Assembly (NCBI GenBank): GCA_046756985.1
Contig: JBHHXG010000043.1
Coordinates: forward strand, 1-14,357
Reading direction: 5' to 3'
DNA: 14,357 bases
DNA from: JBHHXG01 sp046756985
Lineage (GTDB): Bacteria; Pseudomonadota; Zetaproteobacteria; Mariprofundales; Mariprofundaceae
A program made the translations under genes and the position numbers. The notes below the pieces were generated by a model. That model did not search any database, was not told the DNA's origin, and saw only the letters and a list, made by a program, of their open reading frames with translations. Within the stretch, counting starts at the first letter, position 1; every line of letters begins with the position of its first letter. Below, piece by piece: positions 1 to 6,992 of the stretch.

Positions 1-16
1 GCCAGACAGATTGCCT

Positions 17-1555
17 TTATTCCATGCGTGGAAATGTAGGACTTGGACTGGCGCAGGCATGGCCTGCCTTGAGGTAACCCCATCCTCCCTGCTCAGCCAT
101 CTGCAACCCGTCAATATCAATATCCCTGTTCAGGATCTGCGCCATCATCGCGCCGCACTTTGCCGGCATGAACGGCAGCAGTTGCAGCACCACCAGCCGA
201 ACCGATTCAACAAGATGGAAGAGCACAGTATCCAGCCGCACATCATCACCGGACTTGGCCAGGCTCCACGGCGCATTTTCCTCGACATAGCGGTTGCCAT
301 GCCGCACAACGGCATGCACACGCTCCAGCGCGGTATGGAAGGCCTGCTGCGCCATCGCCTCGCTAACCTCACGCTGCATGCCTTCAACATCGGCAATCAG
401 CGCGCGATCTGCTTCCTGTTCACTGGCGACATTCCCCAGCACCCCGTCCCGATACTTTTGCAGCATCGAAAGCGAGCGGTTCAGCAAATTACCCAGATCA
501 TTGGCCAGTTCGGTATTGTAACGCTGTTTCAGGGCCGATTTGGAGAAATCACCATCCTGGCCAAACGGCACCTCACGCAACAGAAAATAGCGGATGACAT
601 CGGCATCATACTCGGCCAGCAATTCTACCGGCCTGAGCGCATTGCCCTTCGACTTGCTCATTTTTTCACCTTCCACCGTCCACCAGCCATGCGCAAAAAT
701 ACGTTTCGGCAACGCCAATCCAGCCGCCATCAGCATGCACGGCCAGTAAATGGCGTGAAAACGGAGAATATCCTTGCCAATCAGATGTATATCGGCCGGC
801 CAGTATTTCGACTGCTTATCATCGGGAAATCCCAGCGCCGTCAGGTAATTGGTCAGCGCATCAATCCACACATAAACCACATGTTTTTCGTCACCCGGCA
901 CCGGCACGCCCCAGGAGAATGTTGTACGCGATACAGACAGGTCATGCAGGCCAGACTCAATAAAACGCAGCACTTCATTACGCCGTGATTCCGGGGCAAT
1001 AAAATCCGGGTGTGTGCGGATATGTTCCAGTAAAGGCTTCTGAAAAGCACTCAGGCGGAAGAAATAGGACTCCTCCTGCACTTTTTCAACTTTGCGCTGG
1101 CAATCCGGGCATATCTTTTCTTCCCAGCATTCAGCTTCTTTCAGCTGAGTCTCTTTCCAGTAGGCCTCACAGGGGATGCAATACCAGTCTTCATACATGC
1201 CCTTATAAAGACTTCCGGCATCTTCCAGTCGCTTCCACATCGCCTGCACGGCCTTTTGATGACGCTCAGAACTGGTACGAATGAAATCATCATTGGAAAT
1301 GGATAATTGCGGCCACAGGCTCTGATAGCGCTCAACCACGCTGTTAGCCAGTTCGATCGGGGCAATGTCCCGTTCTTCTGCAGCCTGCTGCACCTTCTGG
1401 CCATGTTCATCCACGCCGGTAAGAAAAAACACATCACGGCCATTCAGACGCTGATAGCGCGCCAGCACATCGGCAGCAATCGTTGTATAGATATGCCCCA
1501 GATGTGGCTCATCATTCACATAATAAATCGGTGTTGTCACATAATAAGGATGCAT
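17..1555 (-). CDS. metG: Methionyl-tRNA synthetase
   Basis: Cytosolic class I aminoacyl-tRNA synthetase that charges tRNA(Met), including initiator tRNA, with methionine using ATP. The 512-residue product opens with the family signature YVTTPIYYVND and has the HIGH-type motif HLGH at residues 18-21 and KMSKS at 298-302. The connective-peptide insert carries four cysteines (C126, C129, C149, C152) that look like a single zinc knuckle. The length fits the short form without the C-terminal tRNA-binding (Trbp111-like) extension seen in E. coli MetG. The ATG at 1555 is fixed by the conserved N-terminus; an AGAAGGA Shine-Dalgarno-like run lies about 12 bases upstream, a rather long spacing. It follows holB on the same strand after 87 bases and could be read through from that operon or have its own promoter; I could not identify a clear one. 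Identification is secure. Confidence 0.97.
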   Translation of the reverse strand: MHPYYVTTPIYYVNDEPHLGHIYTTIAADVLARYQRLNGRDVFFLTGVDEHGQKVQQAAEERDIAPIELANSVVERYQSLWPQLSISNDDFIRTSSERHQKAVQAMWKRLEDAGSLYKGMYEDWYCIPCEAYWKETQLKEAECWEEKICPDCQRKVEKVQEESYFFRLSAFQKPLLEHIRTHPDFIAPESRRNEVLRFIESGLHDLSVSRTTFSWGVPVPGDEKHVVYVWIDALTNYLTALGFPDDKQSKYWPADIHLIGKDILRFHAIYWPCMLMAAGLALPKRIFAHGWWTVEGEKMSKSKGNALRPVELLAEYDADVIRYFLLREVPFGQDGDFSKSALKQRYNTELANDLGNLLNRSLSMLQKYRDGVLGNVASEQEADRALIADVEGMQREVSEAMAQQAFHTALERVHAVVRHGNRYVEENAPWSLAKSGDDVRLDTVLFHLVESVRLVVLQLLPFMPAKCGAMMAQILNRDIDIDGLQMAEQGGWGYLKAGHACASPSPTFPRME

Positions 1556-1642
1556 ATGCGTGTCGGTTCCTTCTGGTTTGCACCGCCGGTATGCCTGCGG
1601 GTCTGATTAAAAAGCAGAGTCGGAGTTTAGGTTATCCATAAT

Positions 1643-2569
1643 TCACTGCAAGGCGCGTGCGGCCATACGCAGCTGCAAAATGTGCGCCAGCAGTGATGGA
1701 GAAGCCCGCAGACTCTGCTTTGCAACCGCCTGCGGCCAGCTGGCCAGCGCCCAGCCAGCAGATAACAAGCGATCAATGGGTTCAAAGCCGGCCTTCTGAT
1801 GTAACAACTGCTGCATCCCTTCAAGCAGCACGGCTACAATAAGCTGGTGTGGCACGCGGGAAATATGCTGCTGAAGCCAACCCTGTATTTTGCCGATATC
1901 GGCCCGTGTGACATCCTGTGTCAGCGTTTGCCATTCGAGCAGCGCCTCGGCCACACTTTTCTCCTGCAGACACGCTACAGTACCCGGACATCCATCAGCC
2001 AGGTGCACTGCCATATCCATATAAATTTCATCCACCGGCAAGGATGCAAGCACCTGTCGCGTGTCATCACTGGCAAGTGGTGCACAATGCTGCAACAAAC
2101 ATCGAGAGCGAACCGTTGCCGGCAGGCGCATTAAATCGCTGCAGGTAATGAGCAACAGGCTGCCTGTTGCTGGCTCCTCAAGCCCTTTGAGCAGAGCATT
2201 TGCCGCCTGGATATTCATATGTTCGCTGTTATCCAGAATAACCACGCGGCGTTCGCCTTCGGCGCCACTCAACGCCAGAAACGCCAGCAGTTCACGCACT
2301 TGGCCAACGCTAATATCCCGTTTGTCTTCCGGTAAGGCAACATGGAACACATCCGGATGCGATCCGGCCGCAAACATCCTGCATGCGTGACATTGCCCGC
2401 ATGACTTTTTCGCATTTTTTTCACATAGATAGCTGGCTGCAAGCTCACGGGCCAGCGTGTGCTTGCCCACACCCTTCAGGCCATGCAACAGCCATGCGTG
2501 ATGCAACCGTTCTGCCTGTATGGATTTCGAAAAACGCTCGACGATATCCATGTGCCCAACAACCTTCAT
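1643..2569 (-). CDS. holB: DNA polymerase III subunit delta' (clamp loader)
   Basis: AAA+ subunit of the DNA polymerase III clamp loader, which opens the beta sliding clamp and places it on primed DNA. In the 308-residue product I see a Walker A-like loop GLKGVGKHT (residues 30-38), a four-cysteine zinc module (C49, C57, C60, C63), and the sensor/arginine-finger SRC motif at 155-157. The spacing C-x7-C-x2-C-x2-C matches the clamp-loader zinc module. I chose the ATG at 2569 because it overlaps the tmk stop as TGATG and is preceded by a perfect GAGGAG Shine-Dalgarno eight bases upstream; the upstream in-frame GTG at 2587 would swallow that site. Position between tmk and the next gene matches the conserved pabC-mltG-tmk-holB order. 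In delta' the P-loop commonly does not hydrolyse ATP, so the motif alone does not prove ATPase activity. Confidence 0.94.
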   Translation of the reverse strand: MKVVGHMDIVERFSKSIQAERLHHAWLLHGLKGVGKHTLARELAASYLCEKNAKKSCGQCHACRMFAAGSHPDVFHVALPEDKRDISVGQVRELLAFLALSGAEGERRVVILDNSEHMNIQAANALLKGLEEPATGSLLLITCSDLMRLPATVRSRCLLQHCAPLASDDTRQVLASLPVDEIYMDMAVHLADGCPGTVACLQEKSVAEALLEWQTLTQDVTRADIGKIQGWLQQHISRVPHQLIVAVLLEGMQQLLHQKAGFEPIDRLLSAGWALASWPQAVAKQSLRASPSLLAHILQLRMAARALQ

Positions 2570-3222
2570 CAACCCGACTCCTCGCACAGAGGCAGGCAGG
2601 CCTGTCGGATTGTTTGCTGCGCCCCCTCAAGTGTGCCGCTGCTATCCACACGCACAATGCGCGGCGCCTCCTGCTGCCACTGTGTTTTAAATGCCTGGTA
2701 GACCTTTTTATGGAATAACAGGGCTTCATCATCCATGCGCGTGCTCTTCTCGCCCTTCTGGCTACGCCGGCGTATGCGTTTCAGCGCCTTATCAACCGGC
2801 GCATCCAGCCAGAAAGTCAGATCGGGGCGCGTATCAAGCTCGGCCATGCGCACCATGTCCCGCAGAAGACCTTCATGGCTAACAAGTTGCCGGCCAGCAA
2901 GCTGGTAGGCCAACGTAGAATCACTGTAACGGTCACAGAGAACCCATGCACCGGCCTTAAGTGCCGGGACAATCACATCACGTACGTGCTGGGCACGGTC
3001 TGCCAGAAACAGAAACAATTCGGTTTCCGCTGCCGGCGTATGCTCGCCTGCAAGCAGCAGCCGTCGAATCTCCTTGCCAATCGGCGTATCGCCGGGCTCA
3101 AAAGTCACCAGAACTTCCCGCCCTTTGCTGCGCAGCCACTCAGCCGTCAGATCAAGCTGGGTACTTTTACCACAGCCATCGGTTCCCTCAAAGCTCAGGA
3201 AATACCCGCCGGACTCAGCCAT
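2569..3222 (-). CDS. tmk: Thymidylate kinase
   Basis: Phosphorylates dTMP to dTDP with ATP, the step that joins de novo and salvage routes to dTTP. The 217-residue length is normal. Motifs seen are the P-loop GTDGCGKST (residues 13-21), the DRYSDST segment (97-103) typical of bacterial dTMP kinases, and a basic lid (RIRRRSQKGEKSTR, 149-162) with arginines as in E. coli-type enzymes. One oddity is that the usual REPGGT stretch reads FEPGDT at 41-46, so the conserved arginine is phenylalanine and one glycine is aspartate. The ATG at 3222 has AAGG eight bases upstream and overlaps the end of the preceding small gene by eight bases. Tmk leads into holB by a one-base stop/start overlap. The family assignment is secure; the effect of the altered motif is unknown. 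Confidence 0.95.
   Translation of the reverse strand: MAESGGYFLSFEGTDGCGKSTQLDLTAEWLRSKGREVLVTFEPGDTPIGKEIRRLLLAGEHTPAAETELFLFLADRAQHVRDVIVPALKAGAWVLCDRYSDSTLAYQLAGRQLVSHEGLLRDMVRMAELDTRPDLTFWLDAPVDKALKRIRRRSQKGEKSTRMDDEALLFHKKVYQAFKTQWQQEAPRIVRVDSSGTLEGAQQTIRQACLPLCEESG
2578..2583 (-). promoter_or_regulatory. holB ribosome binding site
   Basis: On the minus strand GAGGAG lies eight bases before the ATG at 2569 and inside the 3' end of tmk. It decides the holB start against the upstream GTG at 2587. Together with the TGATG stop/start overlap it indicates translational coupling of holB to tmk. Confidence 0.7.
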
Positions 3223-3469
3223 ATTGGTGACCTTGCCATAGATGTTCGGACATCACGACAGGCTTTAACGATTCGGGTAGAGATGCAAGCCAGTCATAAA
3301 GTGCATACCGCCGGGAGACGGTCGTCCATAGCTGTTGCCGACATTTTGCAGGGTCGCGGCAACGCGCAACGGCAAGCCCTTCCTCGCCACTGAGCAGGGC
3401 CTGAAATAACACGACCTTTTGTGGAGGCAGATCCACCTCGACAATGACGACATCACTGTGCGGCTGCAT
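3215..3469 (-). CDS. Conserved-looking small operon protein of unknown function, possibly DUF4911-like
   Basis: An 84-residue protein encoded between mltG and tmk. It overlaps the mltG end by 17 bases and the tmk start by eight, so it fills a gap that would otherwise be non-coding and is probably translated by coupling. The ATG at 3469 is the first start that leaves mltG largely free; a G-rich run (GGGGG) lies about ten bases upstream. The protein is soluble-looking, with no signal peptide or membrane segment. It has an alternating hydrophobic opening strand (VVIVEVDLPPQKV, residues 7-19), then LFQALLSGEEGLAVARC, a pattern that loosely recalls the short DUF4911 family. That resemblance is from memory and weak. 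A lone Cys pair (C36 and C42) is present. It sits where E. coli has mltG directly followed by tmk. No function can be assigned. Confidence 0.75.
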   Translation of the reverse strand: MQPHSDVVIVEVDLPPQKVVLFQALLSGEEGLAVARCRDPAKCRQQLWTTVSRRYALYDWLASLPESLKPVVMSEHLWQGHQYG

Positions 3470-4478
3470 TTTCTTTTGCCCCCTGTTGTCCCCCAATTTG
3501 TCTTCCGATCTGCCTTTCAATTCTAATCCAACGACGAACATTGGCTTCATGTTCAGCATGCGTGCCTGCAAAGGCATGGCCACCGGAGCCATCAGCGACA
3601 AAATACAGATAATCCACATCGGCGGGATTCATCGCCGCCCGCAGGCTCGCAGCTCCCGGGTTGCAGATGGGCGTTGGTGGCAGACCCTTTCGGGTATAGG
3701 TGTTCCATGGCGTGTCCCGCTTCAAATCCGCCTTGCGGATATTGCCGGAAAACGAGCCATCCGTACGCCACAAGCCATAGATAACCGTGGGGTCCATCTG
3801 CAAAGCCATGCGGCGCTTCAGGCGATTATATATCACTGCAGCAATCAGTGGTCGCTCAGCATCGACAGAGGTTTCTTTCTCAACAATCGAGGCGATAATA
3901 CGAAGGCGTGATATATCAACACGATCTTCAGCATTGCCCGCGGTCAGTTCTGCCAACAGCGTTTGCTGGCTCTCAATCATCTGAGCCAGCAGCCGGCGGG
4001 GACGCAGCGGTTTTTCATAGGTGTAGGTTTCCGGCAGCAGATACCCTTCCCTTTTCTCTGATCCAACCAGTGCAGTCATCTGTTCCTGCCAATTTGACTG
4101 CGCAATACCCGTTTGCTGCGCCAGCAGCACAAGCACCTCATCGGTACGCAGCCCCTCGGGTACAGTGATATGGAACTGACGCACATCACCACGATGGATA
4201 CGGTCCAGCACCTGCCACATATCGGCTGGCTGTTCGAAATAATAATAACCACTTTGCAGAGCTGATGCCTTGCCTGTCAGGCGGGCCAGCATGCGGAACA
4301 CGGCTGCAGAGCGTATGACGCCTGCATCTTTCAGTTCCTGTGCAATGCGCTTGCTTGAAGCCCCTTTCGGAATCACGACTTCCATCGCCTGATCAGGCAC
4401 CATGTCTGTTACGGTCTGTTGCCAGACAAACCCGATGCCCACCAGGAACAGGACAGCAAGCAGGATATTTCTATGCAT
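3453..4478 (-). CDS. mltG: Endolytic murein transglycosylase MltG (YceG family)
   Basis: Inner-membrane lytic transglycosylase that cleaves nascent glycan strands and is thought to terminate peptidoglycan polymerisation. The 341-residue product has one N-terminal transmembrane helix (about residues 5-19), a LysM-like region (about 32-110) and the YceG catalytic domain. The signature IVEKET contains the catalytic glutamate (E200), followed by ERPLIAAVIYNRL and the MDPTVIYG motif (228-235). The C-terminal part keeps NTY, GLPPTPICNPG and YLYFVADGSGGHAF, all typical. I start it at the ATG at 4478, which overlaps the pabC stop by eight bases and gives the usual MltG length; the longer open frame to 4622 lies wholly inside pabC and would put 48 unlikely residues before the membrane helix. 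Its tail (RQIGRQIGGQQG) is low-complexity. Confidence is high. Confidence 0.95.
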   Translation of the reverse strand: MHRNILLAVLFLVGIGFVWQQTVTDMVPDQAMEVVIPKGASSKRIAQELKDAGVIRSAAVFRMLARLTGKASALQSGYYYFEQPADMWQVLDRIHRGDVRQFHITVPEGLRTDEVLVLLAQQTGIAQSNWQEQMTALVGSEKREGYLLPETYTYEKPLRPRRLLAQMIESQQTLLAELTAGNAEDRVDISRLRIIASIVEKETSVDAERPLIAAVIYNRLKRRMALQMDPTVIYGLWRTDGSFSGNIRKADLKRDTPWNTYTRKGLPPTPICNPGAASLRAAMNPADVDYLYFVADGSGGHAFAGTHAEHEANVRRWIRIERQIGRQIGGQQGAKENAAAQ

Positions 4479-5301
4479 CAATCGTATCCGGAACACCCGG
4501 TCTGCCCGCCAGCCCATCCCAGAGCGGCCTGAAAAGCGCATCGTCAAGTTCAAGCGCTCGGTCATTGATATGTGATACGGGCCGTATAAAACTACCGCTG
4601 TTCGTGACTGCAGCAACAGCACAGTCTGCCAGCCAGGATAACGGGCAAACGGCCTCTTTCACGCATCCTTCGGTCAGCAGAACGCTACGCACCACACCCG
4701 GAAGAATGCCGCCCATCTCGATGCGGGGCGTCCACCACATTCCCTGCCTGTACAGCAGCATATTGGCGGTCGCCGTCGATAACACGTGATCGCCGGCACA
4801 GAATAACGCCTCTTCATCTCCCTCGATTTCTCCCTTGCATGCCTGCAATGCACGTAACGCTTCTCCGTAATCAGATGTAAACTTGGCCGGTCTGGATTTT
4901 ACTGGCCAGGGCCAAGCAACAGCACACAGCCGGACAGGATGTGCGGTGCCGCAAAAAGGCTTCGCCTGGATCCAGGCGTTTAAGGTGCTCTCCACAGGAA
5001 GATTGATACCCCATGTGGCATCCCCGCCGGTTACGGTCAGCCGCAGCAGCACATCCGGGCCATGCCGCGATGCCTCCTGAAGACATGCCGCATGCAACTG
5101 GCTCACCATTTCGTCATCCAGATGGAGGCCGAACGCAGCCGCGCCCCTGCGCAAACGGGCTGCATGCGCATTCCAGCAAAATACAGCCCCAGCAATCACG
5201 CGGAATGTTTCAAAGCAGGCCTCGGCATACATCAGCCCCCGGTCGGCGTTGCCATCCAGCGTTCGAACAAGCAGTTTCTGCGTCTTCACCGTAGTCAACA
5301 T
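4471..5301 (-). CDS. pabC: Aminodeoxychorismate lyase-like PLP enzyme (class IV aminotransferase fold)
   Basis: Probably 4-amino-4-deoxychorismate lyase, which releases pyruvate to give p-aminobenzoate for folate synthesis. The 276-residue protein has the fold-type IV opening NADRGLMYAEACFETFRV (18-35), a candidate PLP-binding lysine K140 in PAKFTSDYGEAL, and the later landmarks TANMLL (178-183), GGILPGVVR (197-205) and TNSGSFIRPV (233-242), which match PabC more than branched-chain aminotransferases. Position immediately before mltG supports PabC. The unusual point is S175: the residue five before the conserved asparagine (N180) is normally a glutamate that contacts the PLP ring nitrogen. 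This could mean altered chemistry or a diverged lineage. The ATG at 5301 has GGGGAAAG just upstream. It is the first gene of the operon. Class IV fold is sure; the exact reaction is less so, because related enzymes share the fold. Confidence 0.85.
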   Translation of the reverse strand: MLTTVKTQKLLVRTLDGNADRGLMYAEACFETFRVIAGAVFCWNAHAARLRRGAAAFGLHLDDEMVSQLHAACLQEASRHGPDVLLRLTVTGGDATWGINLPVESTLNAWIQAKPFCGTAHPVRLCAVAWPWPVKSRPAKFTSDYGEALRALQACKGEIEGDEEALFCAGDHVLSTATANMLLYRQGMWWTPRIEMGGILPGVVRSVLLTEGCVKEAVCPLSWLADCAVAAVTNSGSFIRPVSHINDRALELDDALFRPLWDGLAGRPGVPDTIDA

Positions 5302-5320
5302 ACTTTCCCCATGTTATAAG
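5292..5320 (+). promoter_or_regulatory. Candidate ilvA promoter giving a nearly leaderless transcript
   Basis: TAGTCA at 5292-5297 (four of six to TTGACA), a 17-base spacer, then TATAAG at 5315-5320 (five of six to TATAAT), preceded by TG at 5312-5313 as in extended -10 promoters. Predicted transcription start is at about 5326-5327, the ATG itself. Pattern match only. Confidence 0.42.
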
Positions 5321-5325
5321 CCCGC
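5302..5325. promoter_or_regulatory. Divergent pabC/ilvA control region
   Basis: Only 24 bases separate the two start codons, so promoters for both genes must lie inside the opposite gene's 5' coding sequence or overlap. GTTATA occurs at 5313-5318 and again at 5334-5339, a direct repeat 21 bases apart, about two helical turns. Read on the minus strand each copy is TATAAC, five of six matches to a -10 box; the one at 5334-5339 could serve pabC with a leader of about 26 bases, although no good -35 accompanies it. Confidence 0.4.
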
Positions 5326-6834
5326 ATGCCCAAGTTATACCTTGAAGCGATTGAACACGCACGCGTCTATGATGTTGCATGCGAAACACCGCTGGAGCTT
5401 GCGCCCAAGCTTTCGGCGCGCCTGCACAACGAAGTGCTGTTCAAACGCGAAGACCTACAGTCGGTATTCTCATTTAAACTCAGGGGCGCCTATAACAAAA
5501 TAGCCCAACTCAGCGCCGACGAACGAAAACGTGGCGTGATCTGCGCATCGGCCGGGAATCATGCTCAGGGCGTTGCCCTGAGTGCCAGAAGGCTTGGCAT
5601 TTCGGCGATCATTGTCATGCCACGCACCACGCCGGAGATCAAGGCCCGAGCTGTTGAGGCAATGGGTGCCAAAGTGGTACTCGCCGGTGATTCCTATTCT
5701 GAGGCCAGTAACCATGCCTGGCAAATGCGTGGTGAGACTGACATGGTCTTTGTTCATCCCTACGATGATCCGCTGGTGATTGCCGGTCAGGGAACCATTG
5801 CCGAGGAAATGCTCAGACAAGCGCCAAAAGATATGGATGCCGTATTTGTGCCGATTGGTGGAGGCGGTCTTGCTGCGGGCATCGCCGTATACCTGAAGCA
5901 CTATTCCCCGCACACGAGGATTATTGGTATTGAACCCGAGGACTCACCGGCCATGCATGATTCGCTTAAAGCGGGAAGCCGTATCACGCTCGACCAGGTC
6001 GGCATTTTTGCCGATGGCGTAGCCGTCAAACAGGTTGGCGAACATACCTTTGATCTGGTGCAGCAGTACGTGGATGACATTGTGCTCGTCGATACCGATG
6101 AAATCTGTGCTGCCATCAAGGATATCTTTGACGAGAACCGCACTATCGTCGAACCCGCCGGGGCGCTTGGGCTGGCAGGCATGAAGAGATATGTCCAGCA
6201 GAATGACGTACATGGACAGGTTCTTGCCTGCATCAATAGCGGTGCCAATATCAATTTCGACCGTCTGCGCTATGTAGCCGAGCGCGCCGAAATGGGTGAA
6301 CAAAAAGAAGCATTGCTTGCCGTGACGATCCCCGAGGAGCCTGGATCCTTTCTGACATTCTGCCGCCTGCTCGGCGATCGTAATATCACCGAATTCAATT
6401 ACCGCTTGTCCAGTCGTGATGAGGCGCATGTGTTTGTCGGTATTGGCATCGAAGGTGAAGAAACAAGCCAGGATATCCAGACCCAGCTTGAAGCCCATGC
6501 CTACCCGGTAATCAACCTGCACGATAACGAACTGGCCAAACTGCATATCCGGCATATGGTTGGCGGCCGCAGCCATCTGGTTGAAAACGAAGTGCTGTAT
6601 CGCTTCGAATTTCCGGAACGCCCCGGTGCCCTGCTCGAGTTTCTGATGAAAGCAGCGGGCCGCTGGAATATCTCGCTGTTTCATTACCGCAATCACGGTG
6701 CGGCATTCGGGCGGGTGCTGGCAGGCCTGGAAGTGCCACCGGACGAGCGCAGTGCTTTCGAAGCCTACCTCAACGACCTGGGATACAGTTATACTGACGA
6801 ATCGGACAATTCCGCCTTTAAGCTGTTTCTGTAG
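5326..6834 (+). CDS. ilvA: Threonine ammonia-lyase, biosynthetic
   Basis: PLP enzyme that deaminates threonine to 2-oxobutanoate, the first step from threonine toward isoleucine; normally feedback-inhibited by isoleucine through its C-terminal regulatory region. The 502-residue length is that of the biosynthetic E. coli-type enzyme. I see the Schiff-base lysine K51 in SFKLRGAYN, ASAGNHAQG (74-82) that holds the substrate carboxylate, and the PLP phosphate loop GGGGLAAG (178-185). Two ACT-like regulatory repeats follow, starting near 329 (LLAVTIPEEPGSFLTFCRLL) and near 424 (YRFEFPERPGALLEFLMKA). The catabolic TdcB form would lack these, so the biosynthetic role is favoured. The ATG at 5326 fits the conserved N-terminus, and no other start exists nearby, but there is no Shine-Dalgarno sequence. 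No leader peptide or attenuator is visible upstream. No other isoleucine-pathway genes are in the window. Confidence 0.96.
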   Translation: MPKLYLEAIEHARVYDVACETPLELAPKLSARLHNEVLFKREDLQSVFSFKLRGAYNKIAQLSADERKRGVICASAGNHAQGVALSARRLGISAIIVMPRTTPEIKARAVEAMGAKVVLAGDSYSEASNHAWQMRGETDMVFVHPYDDPLVIAGQGTIAEEMLRQAPKDMDAVFVPIGGGGLAAGIAVYLKHYSPHTRIIGIEPEDSPAMHDSLKAGSRITLDQVGIFADGVAVKQVGEHTFDLVQQYVDDIVLVDTDEICAAIKDIFDENRTIVEPAGALGLAGMKRYVQQNDVHGQVLACINSGANINFDRLRYVAERAEMGEQKEALLAVTIPEEPGSFLTFCRLLGDRNITEFNYRLSSRDEAHVFVGIGIEGEETSQDIQTQLEAHAYPVINLHDNELAKLHIRHMVGGRSHLVENEVLYRFEFPERPGALLEFLMKAAGRWNISLFHYRNHGAAFGRVLAGLEVPPDERSAFEAYLNDLGYSYTDESDNSAFKLFL

Positions 6835-6992
6835 ACATCATTCCGATTATTTGGGCGCGCTTGCCTGAGTGTCCATCTCTGCTAGTGTAGCCATGCAAAT
6901 GGATTTAACGCAGAATTTGGCGCGAATCATAGCTTTTTCCCTTGATTGTATTAGGGCGTATGAGGGAGCTAAAACCGTTGAAAAGGTAGAGC
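6835..6992 (+). other. Intergenic region between ilvA and the nitronate-monooxygenase-like gene
   Basis: This 158-base gap holds no open frame I would defend and no clear intrinsic terminator for ilvA. A weak promoter candidate is TTGCCT (6861-6866) with a 16-base spacer and TAGTGT (6883-6888) preceded by TG one base earlier, which would give a leader of about 100 bases. Two small hairpins (GCTA-gtg-TAGC at 6881-6891 and CCAT-gcaa-ATGG at 6891-6902) lie next to each other and are too short to call. An AAAGG Shine-Dalgarno sits about six bases before the ATG at 6993. Confidence 0.4.

Noticed and set aside
11..988. Long plus-strand open frame opposite metG (325 codons)
   Set aside because: It lies wholly antisense to a secure metG, has no family resemblance, and its Arg/His/Gln-rich composition is what the reverse complement of a coding frame gives.
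1593..1625. T-run on the minus strand (CTTTTTAATC) after holB as an intrinsic terminator
   Set aside because: No stable stem precedes the T-run, so it is not a convincing terminator.
4479..4622. Longer mltG N-terminus (48 extra residues)
   Set aside because: The extension is fully inside pabC and would put a charged segment before the membrane helix; the ATG at 4478 gives the normal length.
5944..6696. Minus-strand open frame inside ilvA (250 codons)
   Set aside because: Antisense shadow of ilvA with no recognisable domain or ribosome site.
6881..6902. Two adjacent mini-hairpins upstream of the nitronate-monooxygenase-like gene as a riboswitch
   Set aside because: Stems are only four pairs each and no known aptamer core is visible.
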